The notes: generated from the letters alone by a model not told the origin. 21,289 nt of DNA from CAYNSB01 sp964399625 (GCA_964399625.1 CAYNSB010000054.1:1-21289), one strand, 5' to 3'; shown: positions 1 to 7,121, numbered from the stretch's first letter. A program made the numbers and translations.

Positions 1-2
1 AG

Positions 3-515
3 ATGGCCGCGCAGGGAATGGCGTTCATCTTCGGCCCCCAGGGCGGCCCGGGCGGGTACATCGCCAAGTCGCAGACCGGCGTCTACACGACGTTTGCCAA
101 GAACTCCGAACTGATGGGCAAGGCGCTCGCGGCCGGCAACGGCGAGGGCGAGCGGCTGGACGGGGACGCCATGCTCAAGGAGACCGCCGGCAACCTGCCC
201 TCGGGGCGGATCGCCGAGGCCTATATCGGGACCAAGTCGATCATGGATCTGGCCCTGCCGTTTGTCGGCATGTTCGGGGTGCAGGTGCCCATGGACAAAA
301 TCCCGGCCCAGTTGCCCCCGATCGGCATGGCCATCGCCTCAGACCACGGCCAAGCTCGTTTTTCGATGTTTGTGCCCGCCAGCGTCATCAAAACCACCAC
401 TGCGGTCGGGCAGGACCTGATGCAGCAGATGGAGGGCCTTGGTGGAGAACCTATGGGCGAAAACCCTGACGACAAGAAGGATGGTGAAGGGAAGTCTGGA
501 CAGCCGCGGTTCTGA
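3..515 (+). CDS. Hypothetical protein, 5'-truncated by window edge
   Basis: The frame is open from the left edge and stops with TGA at 513-515, so only the C-terminal ~170 residues are visible. The ATG at position 3 is probably internal. The visible part is soluble-looking, with a Gly-rich start (FGPQGGPGGYIAKSQ), a central stretch of mixed hydrophobic and amphipathic sequence, and a disordered acidic/basic tail (ENPDDKKDGEGKSGQPRF). The fragment shows no membrane segment or catalytic motif that I recognise. The sequence GMAIASDHGQARFSMFVPASVI is faintly reminiscent of large planctomycete exported or periplasmic proteins of the DUF3352 kind, but that is only an impression. A strong intrinsic terminator starts 43 bases after the stop, so this gene ends its own transcription unit. 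No function is assigned. Confidence 0.75.
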   Translation: MAAQGMAFIFGPQGGPGGYIAKSQTGVYTTFAKNSELMGKALAAGNGEGERLDGDAMLKETAGNLPSGRIAEAYIGTKSIMDLALPFVGMFGVQVPMDKIPAQLPPIGMAIASDHGQARFSMFVPASVIKTTTAVGQDLMQQMEGLGGEPMGENPDDKKDGEGKSGQPRF

Positions 516-518
516 CGG

Positions 519-524
519 TATACT
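519..524 (+). promoter_or_regulatory. Possible -10 element TATACT
   Basis: TATACT lies 4 bases after the stop of the preceding gene and is close to the sigma-70 -10 consensus. No convincing -35 is present. A transcript started here would run directly into the terminator at 558-599 before reaching folP, so if real it would produce a short RNA or an attenuated folP leader. Weak evidence. Confidence 0.2.
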
Positions 525-546
525 GATTCTCGTCCTTCCATTTGCA

Positions 547-557
547 CCCCCCCCCCC
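547..557. repeat. Homopolymeric C11 tract
   Basis: Eleven consecutive C residues sit directly before the 5' arm of the terminator stem (which starts at 558). The tract is intergenic, between the stop at 515 and the chosen folP start at 682. Tracts of this length are slip-prone in replication and are also common sequencing-error sites. Confidence 0.9.
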
Positions 558-599
558 GAGGGGTCGCTGGCAACGTGCCGCGGCCCCTCTTTTCTTTTT
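558..599 (+). terminator. Strong intrinsic (rho-independent) terminator
   Basis: The 5' arm 558-571 (gaggggtcgctggc) pairs with the 3' arm 577-589 (gccgcggcccctc). The stem has about 13 pairs, including one G-U wobble and a single bulged T, around the loop aacgt. It is followed immediately by a T-rich tract, ttttcttttt (590-599). It ends the transcript of the gene that stops at 515. Confidence 0.85.
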
Positions 600-681
600 G
601 CGTTCGGGATACCTCTGGGCTCCGTACGAACACGTCCGCCCTTTCTTCAGAGATGGCGGTCATTCCTGCAAGAGGGTGCGT

Positions 682-1587
682 GTGGGCGAGGCGAGTAACA
701 CCAAGTCGTGGCGGCTGAACGCTCGGCGGGCGTGGAGGCTCGATCGCCCGCATGTGCTTGGAATTCTGAACGTCACACCGGATTCCTTTTCAGATGGCGG
801 CGTGCATGCGCGCGTGCAGGACGCCGTGTGCGGTGCGGAGCGCATGCTCACGCTCGGCGCGGACGGGCTCGATATCGGGGGGGAATCGACCCGTCCCGGC
901 GCGCAGCGCGTCACGGCGGATGAACAGATCCGGCGTGTGGTGCCCGTGATTCAGGCGATTCGGCGAGACCTTGGGGATGGCTTTGCGATCACGGTTGATA
1001 CCACCCTCGGCGAAGTGGCTCATGCGGCGCTGGGCGCCGGTGCGGATGCGATCAACGACGTGAGCGCAGGCAGGGATGATGCCGGTATGTTCCGCGTCGC
1101 CAGCGCTCACGACTGCGGCATGGTGCTGATGCACCGGCTGACGGTGCCCGAGAACGACTCGTATTCAACGGGTTACCTGCGGGCGCCGGAGTATCACGGC
1201 GGGGTCGTGCCGCAGGTCAAGGCGTTTCTGAGTGATCGAACCAAGCTTGCGATGCACGAGGGCGTTCGCCCCGACGGCATCGTGATCGATCCCGGGCTTG
1301 GGTTTGGCAAGAGCGTCGAACAGAACCTTGAACTGATCGCCGCGACACCCGAGTTTGAGGGCCTGGGATATGCGGTCATGAGTGCGCTTTCACGAAAGAG
1401 TTTCACCGCCCACGCCAGCGGGTTGCCGGCGAGTTCCCCCCCCACTTCCCGCGTCAACGCGAGCGTGGGCTTGAGCGTGATGCACCTGACACTGGGGGCC
1501 AGGTTCTTTCGGGTCCATGACGTTGGGGAGCACGTTCAGGCGCTGCGTGCGGCGTGGCGGGTGATGGGCACACGCGCCTCGAAATGA
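682..1587 (+). CDS. folP: Dihydropteroate synthase
   Basis: Condenses 6-hydroxymethyl-7,8-dihydropterin pyrophosphate with p-aminobenzoate to give dihydropteroate in cytosolic folate synthesis; the family is the sulfonamide target. With a GTG start at 682 the protein has 301 residues, slightly above the usual ~280. Pterin-binding TIM-barrel motifs appear in order: LNVTPDSFSDGG (about 29-40), GGESTRPGA (about 64-72), VDTT (about 105), INDVSAG (about 124-130), DPGLGFGKS (203-211), SRKSF (237-241) and the closing RVHDV (277-281). GTG 682 was chosen because AGAGGG at 671-676 is correctly spaced before it; GTG 676 is the alternative. The frame stays open back to 439, but that stretch overlaps the previous gene and its terminator, so it is not believed to be coding. 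The gene stands alone between two terminators. Function is very secure; the start is less so. Confidence 0.93.
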   Translation: MGEASNTKSWRLNARRAWRLDRPHVLGILNVTPDSFSDGGVHARVQDAVCGAERMLTLGADGLDIGGESTRPGAQRVTADEQIRRVVPVIQAIRRDLGDGFAITVDTTLGEVAHAALGAGADAINDVSAGRDDAGMFRVASAHDCGMVLMHRLTVPENDSYSTGYLRAPEYHGGVVPQVKAFLSDRTKLAMHEGVRPDGIVIDPGLGFGKSVEQNLELIAATPEFEGLGYAVMSALSRKSFTAHASGLPASSPPTSRVNASVGLSVMHLTLGARFFRVHDVGEHVQALRAAWRVMGTRASK

Positions 1588-1598
1588 TGAAATCACGG

Positions 1599-1637
1599 CA
1601 CCGTTTGGTTCCTGCTTGGAACCTCCGGTGTGTTCTT
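1599..1637 (+). terminator. Probable intrinsic terminator of folP
   Basis: Beginning 11 bases after the folP stop, CACCG (1599-1603) pairs with CGGTG (1626-1630) and GGTTCC (1607-1612) pairs with GGAACC (1618-1623), around the loop tgctt. A small internal loop (ttt/tc) separates the two stems. The T-rich tgttctt (1631-1637) follows. Confidence 0.7.
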
Positions 1638-1696
1638 GGACTCTAAGCAGTGCCGGAACGAAGCCTCCCACGCTCAGGCCGGCGGGTCGGGGAGCG

Positions 1697-1702
1697 TACA
1701 CT
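1697..1702 (+). promoter_or_regulatory. Candidate -10 element for trxA (TACACT)
   Basis: TACACT followed by TGCG lies about 108 bases before the trxA start, in the otherwise empty 1638-1809 interval. The same pattern, TA-N-R-CT-TG, occurs upstream of the S1 gene (3443) and aroC (5854). No clear -35 hexamer is seen. The rest of the interval shows no other feature I can support. Confidence 0.35.
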
Positions 1703-1809
1703 TGCGTCCTCTCTGATCCGTGCTCGGACCAACCGGGCGAACCGGGAAGAGGAGCCCAATCCGTGGAGAGTGGGACACGGAATTGGCGCAATTCATGGAG
1801 AATCCTGAC

Positions 1810-2148
1810 ATGGCCAGTGCGAACGTGAAGCAGTTTACAGACGCGAACTTCAAGGCCGAGGTGCTTGAGTCTCAGGTGCCGGTGCTGGTGGACTTCTGGG
1901 CGGAGTGGTGCCAGCCGTGCAAGATGCTCGCGCCGACGATCGACGCGATCGCGGATGAGTTCAAGGACAAGGTGAAGGTGGGGAAGGTGGACACGGACTC
2001 GAACCGGAACACCTCGGTGCAGTACGGGATCAGCGCGATCCCGACGGTCATCGTGTTCAAGGGCGGGCAGGTGGCCAAGAAGTTCGTGGGGCTGCAGGGC
2101 AAGGCGGCCTTTGCTGAAGCGCTGAACGCGCTCATTGCGGGCAAGTGA
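1810..2148 (+). CDS. trxA: Thioredoxin
   Basis: A 112-residue cytosolic thioredoxin, the usual length for TrxA, which reduces protein disulfides using electrons from thioredoxin reductase. The fold signature is complete: VLVDFWAEWCQPCK (25-38) carries the redox pair Cys34 and Cys37, followed by KVDTDSN, the cis-Pro loop AIPTVIVF (Pro78) and a C-terminal helix (AFAEALNALIAG). The residue after the first active-site Cys is Gln (Trp-Cys-Gln-Pro-Cys), where classical thioredoxins have Gly; this should shift redox potential or partner choice. ATG 1810 was chosen because GGAG (1797-1800) lies 9 bases upstream; an in-frame ATG at 1795 lacks a good ribosome-binding site. The next gene starts 55 bases downstream on the same strand and may be cotranscribed. 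Confidence 0.92.
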   Translation: MASANVKQFTDANFKAEVLESQVPVLVDFWAEWCQPCKMLAPTIDAIADEFKDKVKVGKVDTDSNRNTSVQYGISAIPTVIVFKGGQVAKKFVGLQGKAAFAEALNALIAGK

Positions 2149-2203
2149 GCCGGCGGATGGGAGCCGGGGGCGAGTGTGTGTTTCCAGTACTGGAGGCGGT
2201 GTG

Positions 2204-3349
2204 ATGTCTCAGCAAGGCGGCGCCGGAGCGGGCCATGTCAAATCGGGCAATCGTCGCGGAGCGGGTTCGCGTCCGCTGCGGTGCGGCGTGATCGGCGTCG
2301 GACGAATGGGACGTCACCACGCCCGGGTGTATTCCCAGCTTCCGGACACGGAACTGGTGGGCGTTGTGGACGACAACGTCGAGCGCGCGGGCGATGTGGC
2401 GGAGCAATGGGGCTGCCGCCACTTTCACAGCGTTGAGAACCTGATCAAGGCGGGGGTGGACGCGGTGAGCGTGGCCGTGCCTACGACGTCGCATCGTCGC
2501 GTAGCAACGGCGCTCCTGAACGCGGGCGTGTCGTGCCTGGTGGAGAAGCCGCTGGCGGGGACGGTGGAAGAGGCACAGGCGATCAAGGACGCAGCGGACC
2601 ACAGCCGCGGTGTCCTAATGGTCGGCCACATCGAGCGGTTCAACCCGATCATGCGTGCGCTTCGTCAGGAACAGGCGAACAACCTGCAGATCATCCCGCG
2701 GTTCATCGAGGTGCATCGCGTGAGCCCGATGACGTTCCGTTCGGTGGACGTGGGCGTGGTGATGGACATGATGATCCACGACCTGGACGTGGTGCTGATG
2801 CTCATGGGCGGGCGCGAGCCCGACCGCATCCACGCGGCCGGAGTGAGCGTGATCACCGACCACGAGGACATCTGCAACGCGTGGCTCGAGTGGGACACGC
2901 TGCACGGTGGCAAGAAGGGCAAGTGCGTCGCGAATCTCTCGGCGTCGCGCCTGGCGTTCAAGACCGAGCGCGTCACGCGCATCACCGGCGAGAACGGGTA
3001 CATCAAGATCGACTACGCGACCAAGCAGGGCACGGTGATCCGTCGGCGGGCCAACGAGCTGCAGATGGAGCAGATCCGCGACGCGATCCGCAAGGGCACG
3101 GACCTGACGAGCCTGAACTGGCACGAGCTCGTGAACGTCGAGCCGCTCGTGGTGGACGATCAGGAGCCGATCGTCGCGGAGATCCGCTCGTTCCTGGAGG
3201 CGGTGCGGACGGGGGAGCGCCCCATGATCGACGCGGAGGCGGGGTTCGCGAACGTGCGGACGGCCGAGCGGATCGTGCGCGCCGTTCGCGAGAACGCCGC
3301 GGGACGCATCTCCGCGTTCGAGGTCCAGGCGATGGGCGCCCCAAACTAA
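2204..3349 (+). CDS. Gfo/Idh/MocA family NAD(P)-dependent oxidoreductase
   Basis: A 381-residue cytosolic dehydrogenase of the Gfo/Idh/MocA family, whose members oxidise or reduce sugar, nucleotide-sugar or inositol hydroxyls. The N-terminal Rossmann fold shows GVIGVGRMGRHHARVY (about 28-43), an acidic residue after the second strand (GVVDDN), and the catalytic-lysine motif EKPL (about 113-116). VGHIERFNP (about 139-147) and IHDLDVVLML (about 190-199, catalytic His) open the C-terminal domain. The GHIERFNP form occurs in relatives linked to UDP-GlcNAc 3-dehydrogenation for lipid A (GnnA-like), so an envelope-sugar role is possible, but no partner aminotransferase is nearby. Start choice: GGAGG at 2192-2196 lies 7 bases before ATG 2204. 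The N-terminal ~25 residues (Gly/Arg-rich) look disordered. Family assignment is secure; substrate is unknown. Confidence 0.88.
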   Translation: MSQQGGAGAGHVKSGNRRGAGSRPLRCGVIGVGRMGRHHARVYSQLPDTELVGVVDDNVERAGDVAEQWGCRHFHSVENLIKAGVDAVSVAVPTTSHRRVATALLNAGVSCLVEKPLAGTVEEAQAIKDAADHSRGVLMVGHIERFNPIMRALRQEQANNLQIIPRFIEVHRVSPMTFRSVDVGVVMDMMIHDLDVVLMLMGGREPDRIHAAGVSVITDHEDICNAWLEWDTLHGGKKGKCVANLSASRLAFKTERVTRITGENGYIKIDYATKQGTVIRRRANELQMEQIRDAIRKGTDLTSLNWHELVNVEPLVVDDQEPIVAEIRSFLEAVRTGERPMIDAEAGFANVRTAERIVRAVRENAAGRISAFEVQAMGAPN

Positions 3350-3442
3350 CCCGCGCGGACGGGGTGGGGACGACGGACCCGGCCACCGGCCGGCGTGTCC
3401 GGTATGCCCACGCGTGCAAGCGCCCCACGCGGGCGAATGCGA

Positions 3443-3448
3443 TAGACT
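3443..3448 (+). promoter_or_regulatory. Candidate -10 element for the S1 gene (TAGACT)
   Basis: TAGACT followed by TGCG lies about 57 bases upstream of the S1-protein ATG and matches the TA-N-R-CT-TG pattern seen before trxA and aroC. Just upstream the octamer CCCACGCG occurs twice as a direct repeat (3407-3414 and 3424-3431, 17 bases start to start), a possible regulator site. A GC hairpin CCGGCC-acc-GGCCGG is present at 3379-3393 but has no T-run. Confidence 0.33.
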
Positions 3449-3505
3449 TGCGACTCGAACCGACGGCGGCGTCGGTGGTTGCTATCCCTCCAGGTGCCCG
3501 ATCTC

Positions 3506-5005
3506 ATGTCCTCAGAGCACGCCCACTCTTCTCACGAGTCGCCCGCCAAGCCCGCGAGCGCCCCCCCACTGCCCACGCCCAAGCCCGCGGCGCCCAAGCC
3601 GTTGCCGGCCCAGAGCGTGGAGGCGCCCAAGATCAGCGCGGAAATGAACGCGGAGATCGACGCGGCGTTGAAGGCCATGGACGCGAGCGCGGCCCCCGCT
3701 CCCAAGCCCGCGCCCGCCGGCGGCGAGGCGCACGCCAAGCCCGCGCCGATCCGCGGCCCGCGCGTCGTGCAGGCGGGGCGCGAGCAGCGCCCGGGCAAGG
3801 TCGTCTCGGTCGGCCCCACCGACGTCTTCCTCGAGTTCGGGCCCAAGGACCTGGGCGTCGTCCCGCGCGTGCAGTTCACCGAGGAGACGCTTCCCAAGGT
3901 CGGCGAGGTCGTCGAGGTCGTCGTCAACCAGCGTGACGCGGACGGGCTGCTCGTCTGCTCGCTGCCCGGCGCCATTCAGAAGGCCGACTGGGAGATGCTC
4001 GAGCCCGGCACCGTCGTCGAGGCGAAGGTCGTCGGCGTGAACAAGGGCGGGCTCGAGCTCGAGCTCGCCAAGCACTCGGCGTTCATGCCCGCGGGGCAGG
4101 TGTCGCTCGATCACATCGCCGACCTCTCGGTGCTCATCGGCGAGCGGATCAAGTGCGCTGTGGTGCGGGTCGATCGCGCCGGGCGCGGCAACATCGTTCT
4201 CTCGCGCAAGGAGATCCTCCTCAAGGAGCGCAAGGAGCAGGCCGAGACGCTCAAGAAGACGCTGCACGAGGGGCAGGTGCTCGAGGGCACGGTGCGCAAG
4301 ATCATGCCCTTCGGCGCGTTCGTCGATCTGGGCGGCGTGGACGGGCTCGTGCACGTGTCGGACCTCACCCACGATCGCGTGGGCCACGGCGAGAAGTTCG
4401 TGCAGCGGTACATCAAGGAGGGCGAGAAGGTCAAGGTCCAGGTGCTCAAGGTGGACCTGGAGAACAACCGCCTCTCGCTGGGCATCAAGCAGATCCAGGC
4501 CGATCCCTTCGCCGTCGCGACCGGACAGGTGACCGAGGGCGCCGAGGTGAACGGGCGCGTGACGAACATCACGGAGTTCGGCGCGTTCGTCGAGCTCTCG
4601 CCGGGCGTTGAGGGCCTCGTGCACATCAGCGAGCTCGCGTGGAAGCGCGTCGGCAAGGTCGAGGAGATCGTCAAGAAGGACGAAATCATCAAGGCGAAGG
4701 TCCTGAAGATCGACCCGGGCTCGCGGCGGATCTCGCTGTCCATCAAGGCGCTGCTCGCGCCTCCCGAGCCCGCGCAGCCCCAGGGTCAGGAGGCCGGCCA
4801 GGGCGGCGGGCAAGGTCGCGGCCGTGGCGGACCCGGCGGGGGCTTTGGCGGCGGCTTCGGGGGAGGCGGGTTCGGTGGGCGTGGCGGACGCGGTAAGGAC
4901 AAGGTCCAGCCGCGGGCGCTTGAGGAAATCCAGAAGGTCACTCCCGAGCTGCGTCGCCTGCGCGAGAAGGCGAAGATGAAGAAGGAACTCAAGGGCGGGA
5001 TGTGA
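3506..5005 (+). CDS. rpsA: S1 RNA-binding domain protein, 30S ribosomal protein S1-like
   Basis: A 499-residue cytosolic RNA-binding protein. Residues 1-90 are low-complexity and rich in Pro, Ala and Lys. Four S1 (OB-fold) domains follow at about 93-155, 164-237, 252-330 and 341-416. The third and fourth are the most canonical, with PFGAFVDLGGVDGLVHVSDL and EFGAFVELSPGVEGLVHISEL. A Gly-rich segment with RGG-like repeats (about 421-465) and a short basic helical tail (RRLREKAKMKKEL) close the protein. This most resembles bacterial ribosomal protein S1, which recruits mRNA to the 30S subunit, in a shortened four-domain form. The disordered ends are not part of the classic six-domain S1. AGGTG (3492-3496) lies 9 bases before the ATG. 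It could instead be a non-ribosomal S1-domain factor. Convergent with the HAD gene, 33 bases away. Confidence 0.85.
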   Translation: MSSEHAHSSHESPAKPASAPPLPTPKPAAPKPLPAQSVEAPKISAEMNAEIDAALKAMDASAAPAPKPAPAGGEAHAKPAPIRGPRVVQAGREQRPGKVVSVGPTDVFLEFGPKDLGVVPRVQFTEETLPKVGEVVEVVVNQRDADGLLVCSLPGAIQKADWEMLEPGTVVEAKVVGVNKGGLELELAKHSAFMPAGQVSLDHIADLSVLIGERIKCAVVRVDRAGRGNIVLSRKEILLKERKEQAETLKKTLHEGQVLEGTVRKIMPFGAFVDLGGVDGLVHVSDLTHDRVGHGEKFVQRYIKEGEKVKVQVLKVDLENNRLSLGIKQIQADPFAVATGQVTEGAEVNGRVTNITEFGAFVELSPGVEGLVHISELAWKRVGKVEEIVKKDEIIKAKVLKIDPGSRRISLSIKALLAPPEPAQPQGQEAGQGGGQGRGRGGPGGGFGGGFGGGGFGGRGGRGKDKVQPRALEEIQKVTPELRRLREKAKMKKELKGGM

Positions 5006-5038
5006 CCGGCCGCAAGGTGGCGTCCGCCGCGAGCCGCG

Positions 5039-5797
5039 TTACTCCTTGACGATCCGCTCGACGATATCCATCACCCCCGCCGCCTCAGCGTTGGGCGATA
5101 CGTACGCCGCGCGCGGCTTCAGCTCTGCTACCGCGTTCGCTGGGCACGCAAAGTGGCTCACGCGCTCCGCGATTGCGAGATCCGTCAGCGTGTCGCCGAT
5201 GCCGGCGAGTCGCTCGCGCGTGAGTCCCGTCGCCGCGCAGAACCGCTCCAGCGCCGTCGCCTTGTTGATGTGCGCCAGGTCGCAATTGATGTAGAGCCAC
5301 GTCATCGAGACGCGGATCGGCCAGCCCTCCTGGGCAAAGCGTTCGCGCACCATCGGCTCGATCGCGCGCAGCGTTGGGGTGTGCTCGTGGTACAGCGAGA
5401 TCGACGCGGATTTTCCGGGCTGCATCGACACGCCGCGCGGCTCCAGGTCCGCCCGCACCCATCGCCGCGCGCTCTCCACCGCTTCCAAGTGATCGCGCGT
5501 GATGCTCGGGTCCATGTCGTAGCGGTTGGTCGCGGGGTGGTAGAGCCACACGCCGTTCTCCGCGATGCAGGGCAGCGTTCGGTTGGCGATCAGTCGGCAC
5601 ATCGCCTCGGCGAAGGGCTGCGGACGCCCGGAGCAGACGGTGATGATCGGGCGATCGGACTCGCCGATGGGCCTGAGCTGCGCACGCCGGTTGTGCTCGG
5701 CGAGCCGCGCCAGCAGCGCTGCGTCGAAGGGCTCCGAGGACTCGGGCGCCAGGCACCCGTCGATGTCCGAGATGATGGCGGCAAAGCGGGAGGGCAT
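5039..5797 (-). CDS. HAD superfamily (Cof/SPP-like) hydrolase
   Basis: A 252-residue cytosolic phosphatase of the HAD superfamily, subclass IIB-like by architecture. Motif I is IISDIDGCLAP near the N-terminus (nucleophile Asp in D-x-D-G). Motif II is TVCSGRP (Thr/Ser after a hydrophobic strand), a conserved Lys is expected in the AHINKATAL region, and motif IV is GIGDTLTDLAIAE (GD-x3-D form). The cap region between motifs II and III contains AENGVWLYHP, typical of Cof, sucrose-phosphate and mannosyl-phosphoglycerate phosphatases (AENGA-type motif). The substrate is probably a phosphosugar or phosphoglycolate but cannot be read from the sequence. ATG 5797 was chosen because motif I begins just after it. 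No Shine-Dalgarno precedes it, and TATGCT lies 8 bases upstream, so the message may be leaderless. Divergent from aroC. Confidence 0.85.
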   Translation of the reverse strand: MPSRFAAIISDIDGCLAPESSEPFDAALLARLAEHNRRAQLRPIGESDRPIITVCSGRPQPFAEAMCRLIANRTLPCIAENGVWLYHPATNRYDMDPSITRDHLEAVESARRWVRADLEPRGVSMQPGKSASISLYHEHTPTLRAIEPMVRERFAQEGWPIRVSMTWLYINCDLAHINKATALERFCAATGLTRERLAGIGDTLTDLAIAERVSHFACPANAVAELKPRAAYVSPNAEAAGVMDIVERIVKE

Positions 5798-5805
5798 GCG
5801 GGCGG

Positions 5806-5811
5806 AGCATA
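5806..5811 (-). promoter_or_regulatory. Candidate -10 of a leaderless HAD-hydrolase transcript (TATGCT)
   Basis: Read on the minus strand, TATGCT is followed by exactly 8 bases (ccgcccgc) and then the ATG at 5797. That places the expected transcription start at or within a base or two of the initiation codon. No purine-rich ribosome-binding sequence is present. The arrangement mirrors that of the divergent aroC. Confidence 0.42.
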
Positions 5812-5853
5812 CGGAGCGAGACACGCGCCCGGGGGACGCCTGCCGTCCGACGC

Positions 5854-5859
5854 TACGCT
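5854..5859 (+). promoter_or_regulatory. Candidate -10 of a leaderless aroC transcript (TACGCT)
   Basis: TACGCT is followed by exactly 8 bases (tgtcccgc) and then the aroC ATG at 5868. No Shine-Dalgarno is visible between them. It matches the minus-strand element of the neighbouring gene in sequence (TA-Y-GCT) and in distance to ATG. A -35 hexamer is not evident. Confidence 0.42.
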
Positions 5860-5867
5860 TGTCCCGC

Positions 5868-7067
5868 ATGAGCACGCTCGACTACCAGACCGCCGGAGAA
5901 TCGCACGGCCCCTCGCTCGTCATCGTCGTCACGGGGTTGCCCGCGGGCGTGCCCATCGACGAGGCGTTCGTGAACGGGGAACTCACGCGGAGGCAGGGCG
6001 GGTACGGTCGCGGCGGGCGGCAACGAATCGAGGAGGACCGGATCGAGATCCTCGCGGGTGTTCGCGGGGGCAAGTCCATCGGGTCGCCGCTCGCCATGCG
6101 GATCGTGAATCACGATTCACGTCTGGACGACCCCGCCAAGACGCCGCCCGTGTATCGCCCGCGCCCCGGGCACGCGGACCTGGCCGGGAGCGTCAAGTGG
6201 CTCACGACGGACTGCCGCGAGACGCTCGAGCGGGCGAGCGCCCGTGAGACGGCGTCGCGCGTCGCGGCCGGGGCGGTGGCGCGGTGCCTGCTGCGCTTGT
6301 TCGACGTGGAGGTCTTCGGATTCGTCCGTTCGATCCTGGACGCGGCGACGGACGTGCGCGCGACTCGGGAGAACTGGGCCCAGCTCAAAGTGCTGCGCGA
6401 CGCCTCGGAGACCTACTGCCCCGACGCCGCGGTGACGGAACGCCAGTGCGCGATCATCCGCCAGGCGAAGATCGACAAGGACACCGTCGGCGGGCTCGTT
6501 GAGGCGCACGCCTTTGGATGCCCGCCCGGGCTGGGCTCGTGCATGGACTGGCGGGACAAGCTAGACGCGCGGATCGCGTACGCGGTGATGGGCATCCAGG
6601 CGTTCAAGGCGGTCGAGATCGGGCTGGGCGCGGAGTGCACGCGCAGGCCCGGCTCGCTGGTGCACGATCCGATCCGGTTCGACCCAGCGCGGATCGGAAC
6701 GAGCACGCTCGGGTTCGTCCGCGACAGCAACAACGCGGGCGGCACCGAGGGCGGCATGACCAACGGCGAGCCGGTGGTCGTGCGCGGGGCGATGAAGCCG
6801 ATCGCCACGCTCCTGCGGGGCCTGCCCAGCGTGGACCTGAACACGAAGGAAGCGCAGGCGAGCACGTACGAGCGGAGCGATATCTGCGCCGTCTCCGCGG
6901 CGAGCGTGGTGATGGAGAACGTCGTGGCGTTCGAGATCGCCCGCGTGCTGCGCGAGAAGTTCGGGGGCGACAGCGTCATCGAGATGCGGGCCAACTACGA
7001 GCAGTTCATGCGGCTGGCGCGCTTGCTCCCGCTCGATCCGCCGACGCCGGGCATGACGATCGCATAA
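5868..7067 (+). CDS. aroC: Chorismate synthase
   Basis: Converts 5-enolpyruvylshikimate 3-phosphate to chorismate using reduced FMN, the last step of the shikimate pathway in the cytosol. The 399-residue protein carries the family signatures: TAGESHGPSLV at the N-terminus (residues about 8-18), RRQGGYGRGGRQ, the RPGHADLAGSVKW segment (about 100-112), RASARETASRVAAGAVAR (about 123-140), and DSNNAGGTEGGMTNGEP (about 286-302) for FMN and substrate binding. Length is slightly above the typical 360-390. ATG 5868 starts directly at the conserved N-terminus (STLDYQTAGESHG). It has no ribosome-binding site but has a -10-like TACGCT 8 bases upstream. No other shikimate gene is nearby. The stop overlaps the tail of the terminator serving the opposing tpsA gene. 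Confidence 0.96.
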   Translation: MSTLDYQTAGESHGPSLVIVVTGLPAGVPIDEAFVNGELTRRQGGYGRGGRQRIEEDRIEILAGVRGGKSIGSPLAMRIVNHDSRLDDPAKTPPVYRPRPGHADLAGSVKWLTTDCRETLERASARETASRVAAGAVARCLLRLFDVEVFGFVRSILDAATDVRATRENWAQLKVLRDASETYCPDAAVTERQCAIIRQAKIDKDTVGGLVEAHAFGCPPGLGSCMDWRDKLDARIAYAVMGIQAFKAVEIGLGAECTRRPGSLVHDPIRFDPARIGTSTLGFVRDSNNAGGTEGGMTNGEPVVVRGAMKPIATLLRGLPSVDLNTKEAQASTYERSDICAVSAASVVMENVVAFEIARVLREKFGGDSVIEMRANYEQFMRLARLLPLDPPTPGMTIA

Positions 7068-7099
7068 AGACAAACGCGGGGCCCGATGCGGACCCCGCG
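7065..7099 (-). terminator. Intrinsic terminator of the tpsBA operon
   Basis: On the minus strand CGCGGGGTCC (7099-7090) pairs with GGGCCCCGCG (7084-7075), with one T-G wobble, around a 5-nt loop. It is followed by tttgtcttta (7074-7065). It lies 22 bases after the tpsA stop. On the plus strand the same hairpin follows the aroC stop but lacks a T-run, so it mainly serves tpsA. Confidence 0.8.
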
Positions 7100-7121
7100 C
7101 GCGATTCGATTATGATCGTGC

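Noticed and set aside
439..681. In-frame N-terminal extension of folP back to position 439
   Set aside because: It overlaps the upstream gene, runs through the C11 tract and a strong terminator, and encodes sequence absent from dihydropteroate synthases.
2533..3936. 467-codon plus-strand frame overlapping the dehydrogenase and S1 genes
   Set aside because: Arg/Gly/Ala/Pro-rich out-of-frame translation without motifs. It overlaps two well-supported genes.
3512..4813. 433-codon minus-strand frame opposite the S1 gene
   Set aside because: Low-complexity Leu/Asp/Arg/His-rich translation typical of an antisense GC shadow. The plus strand encodes four clear S1 domains.
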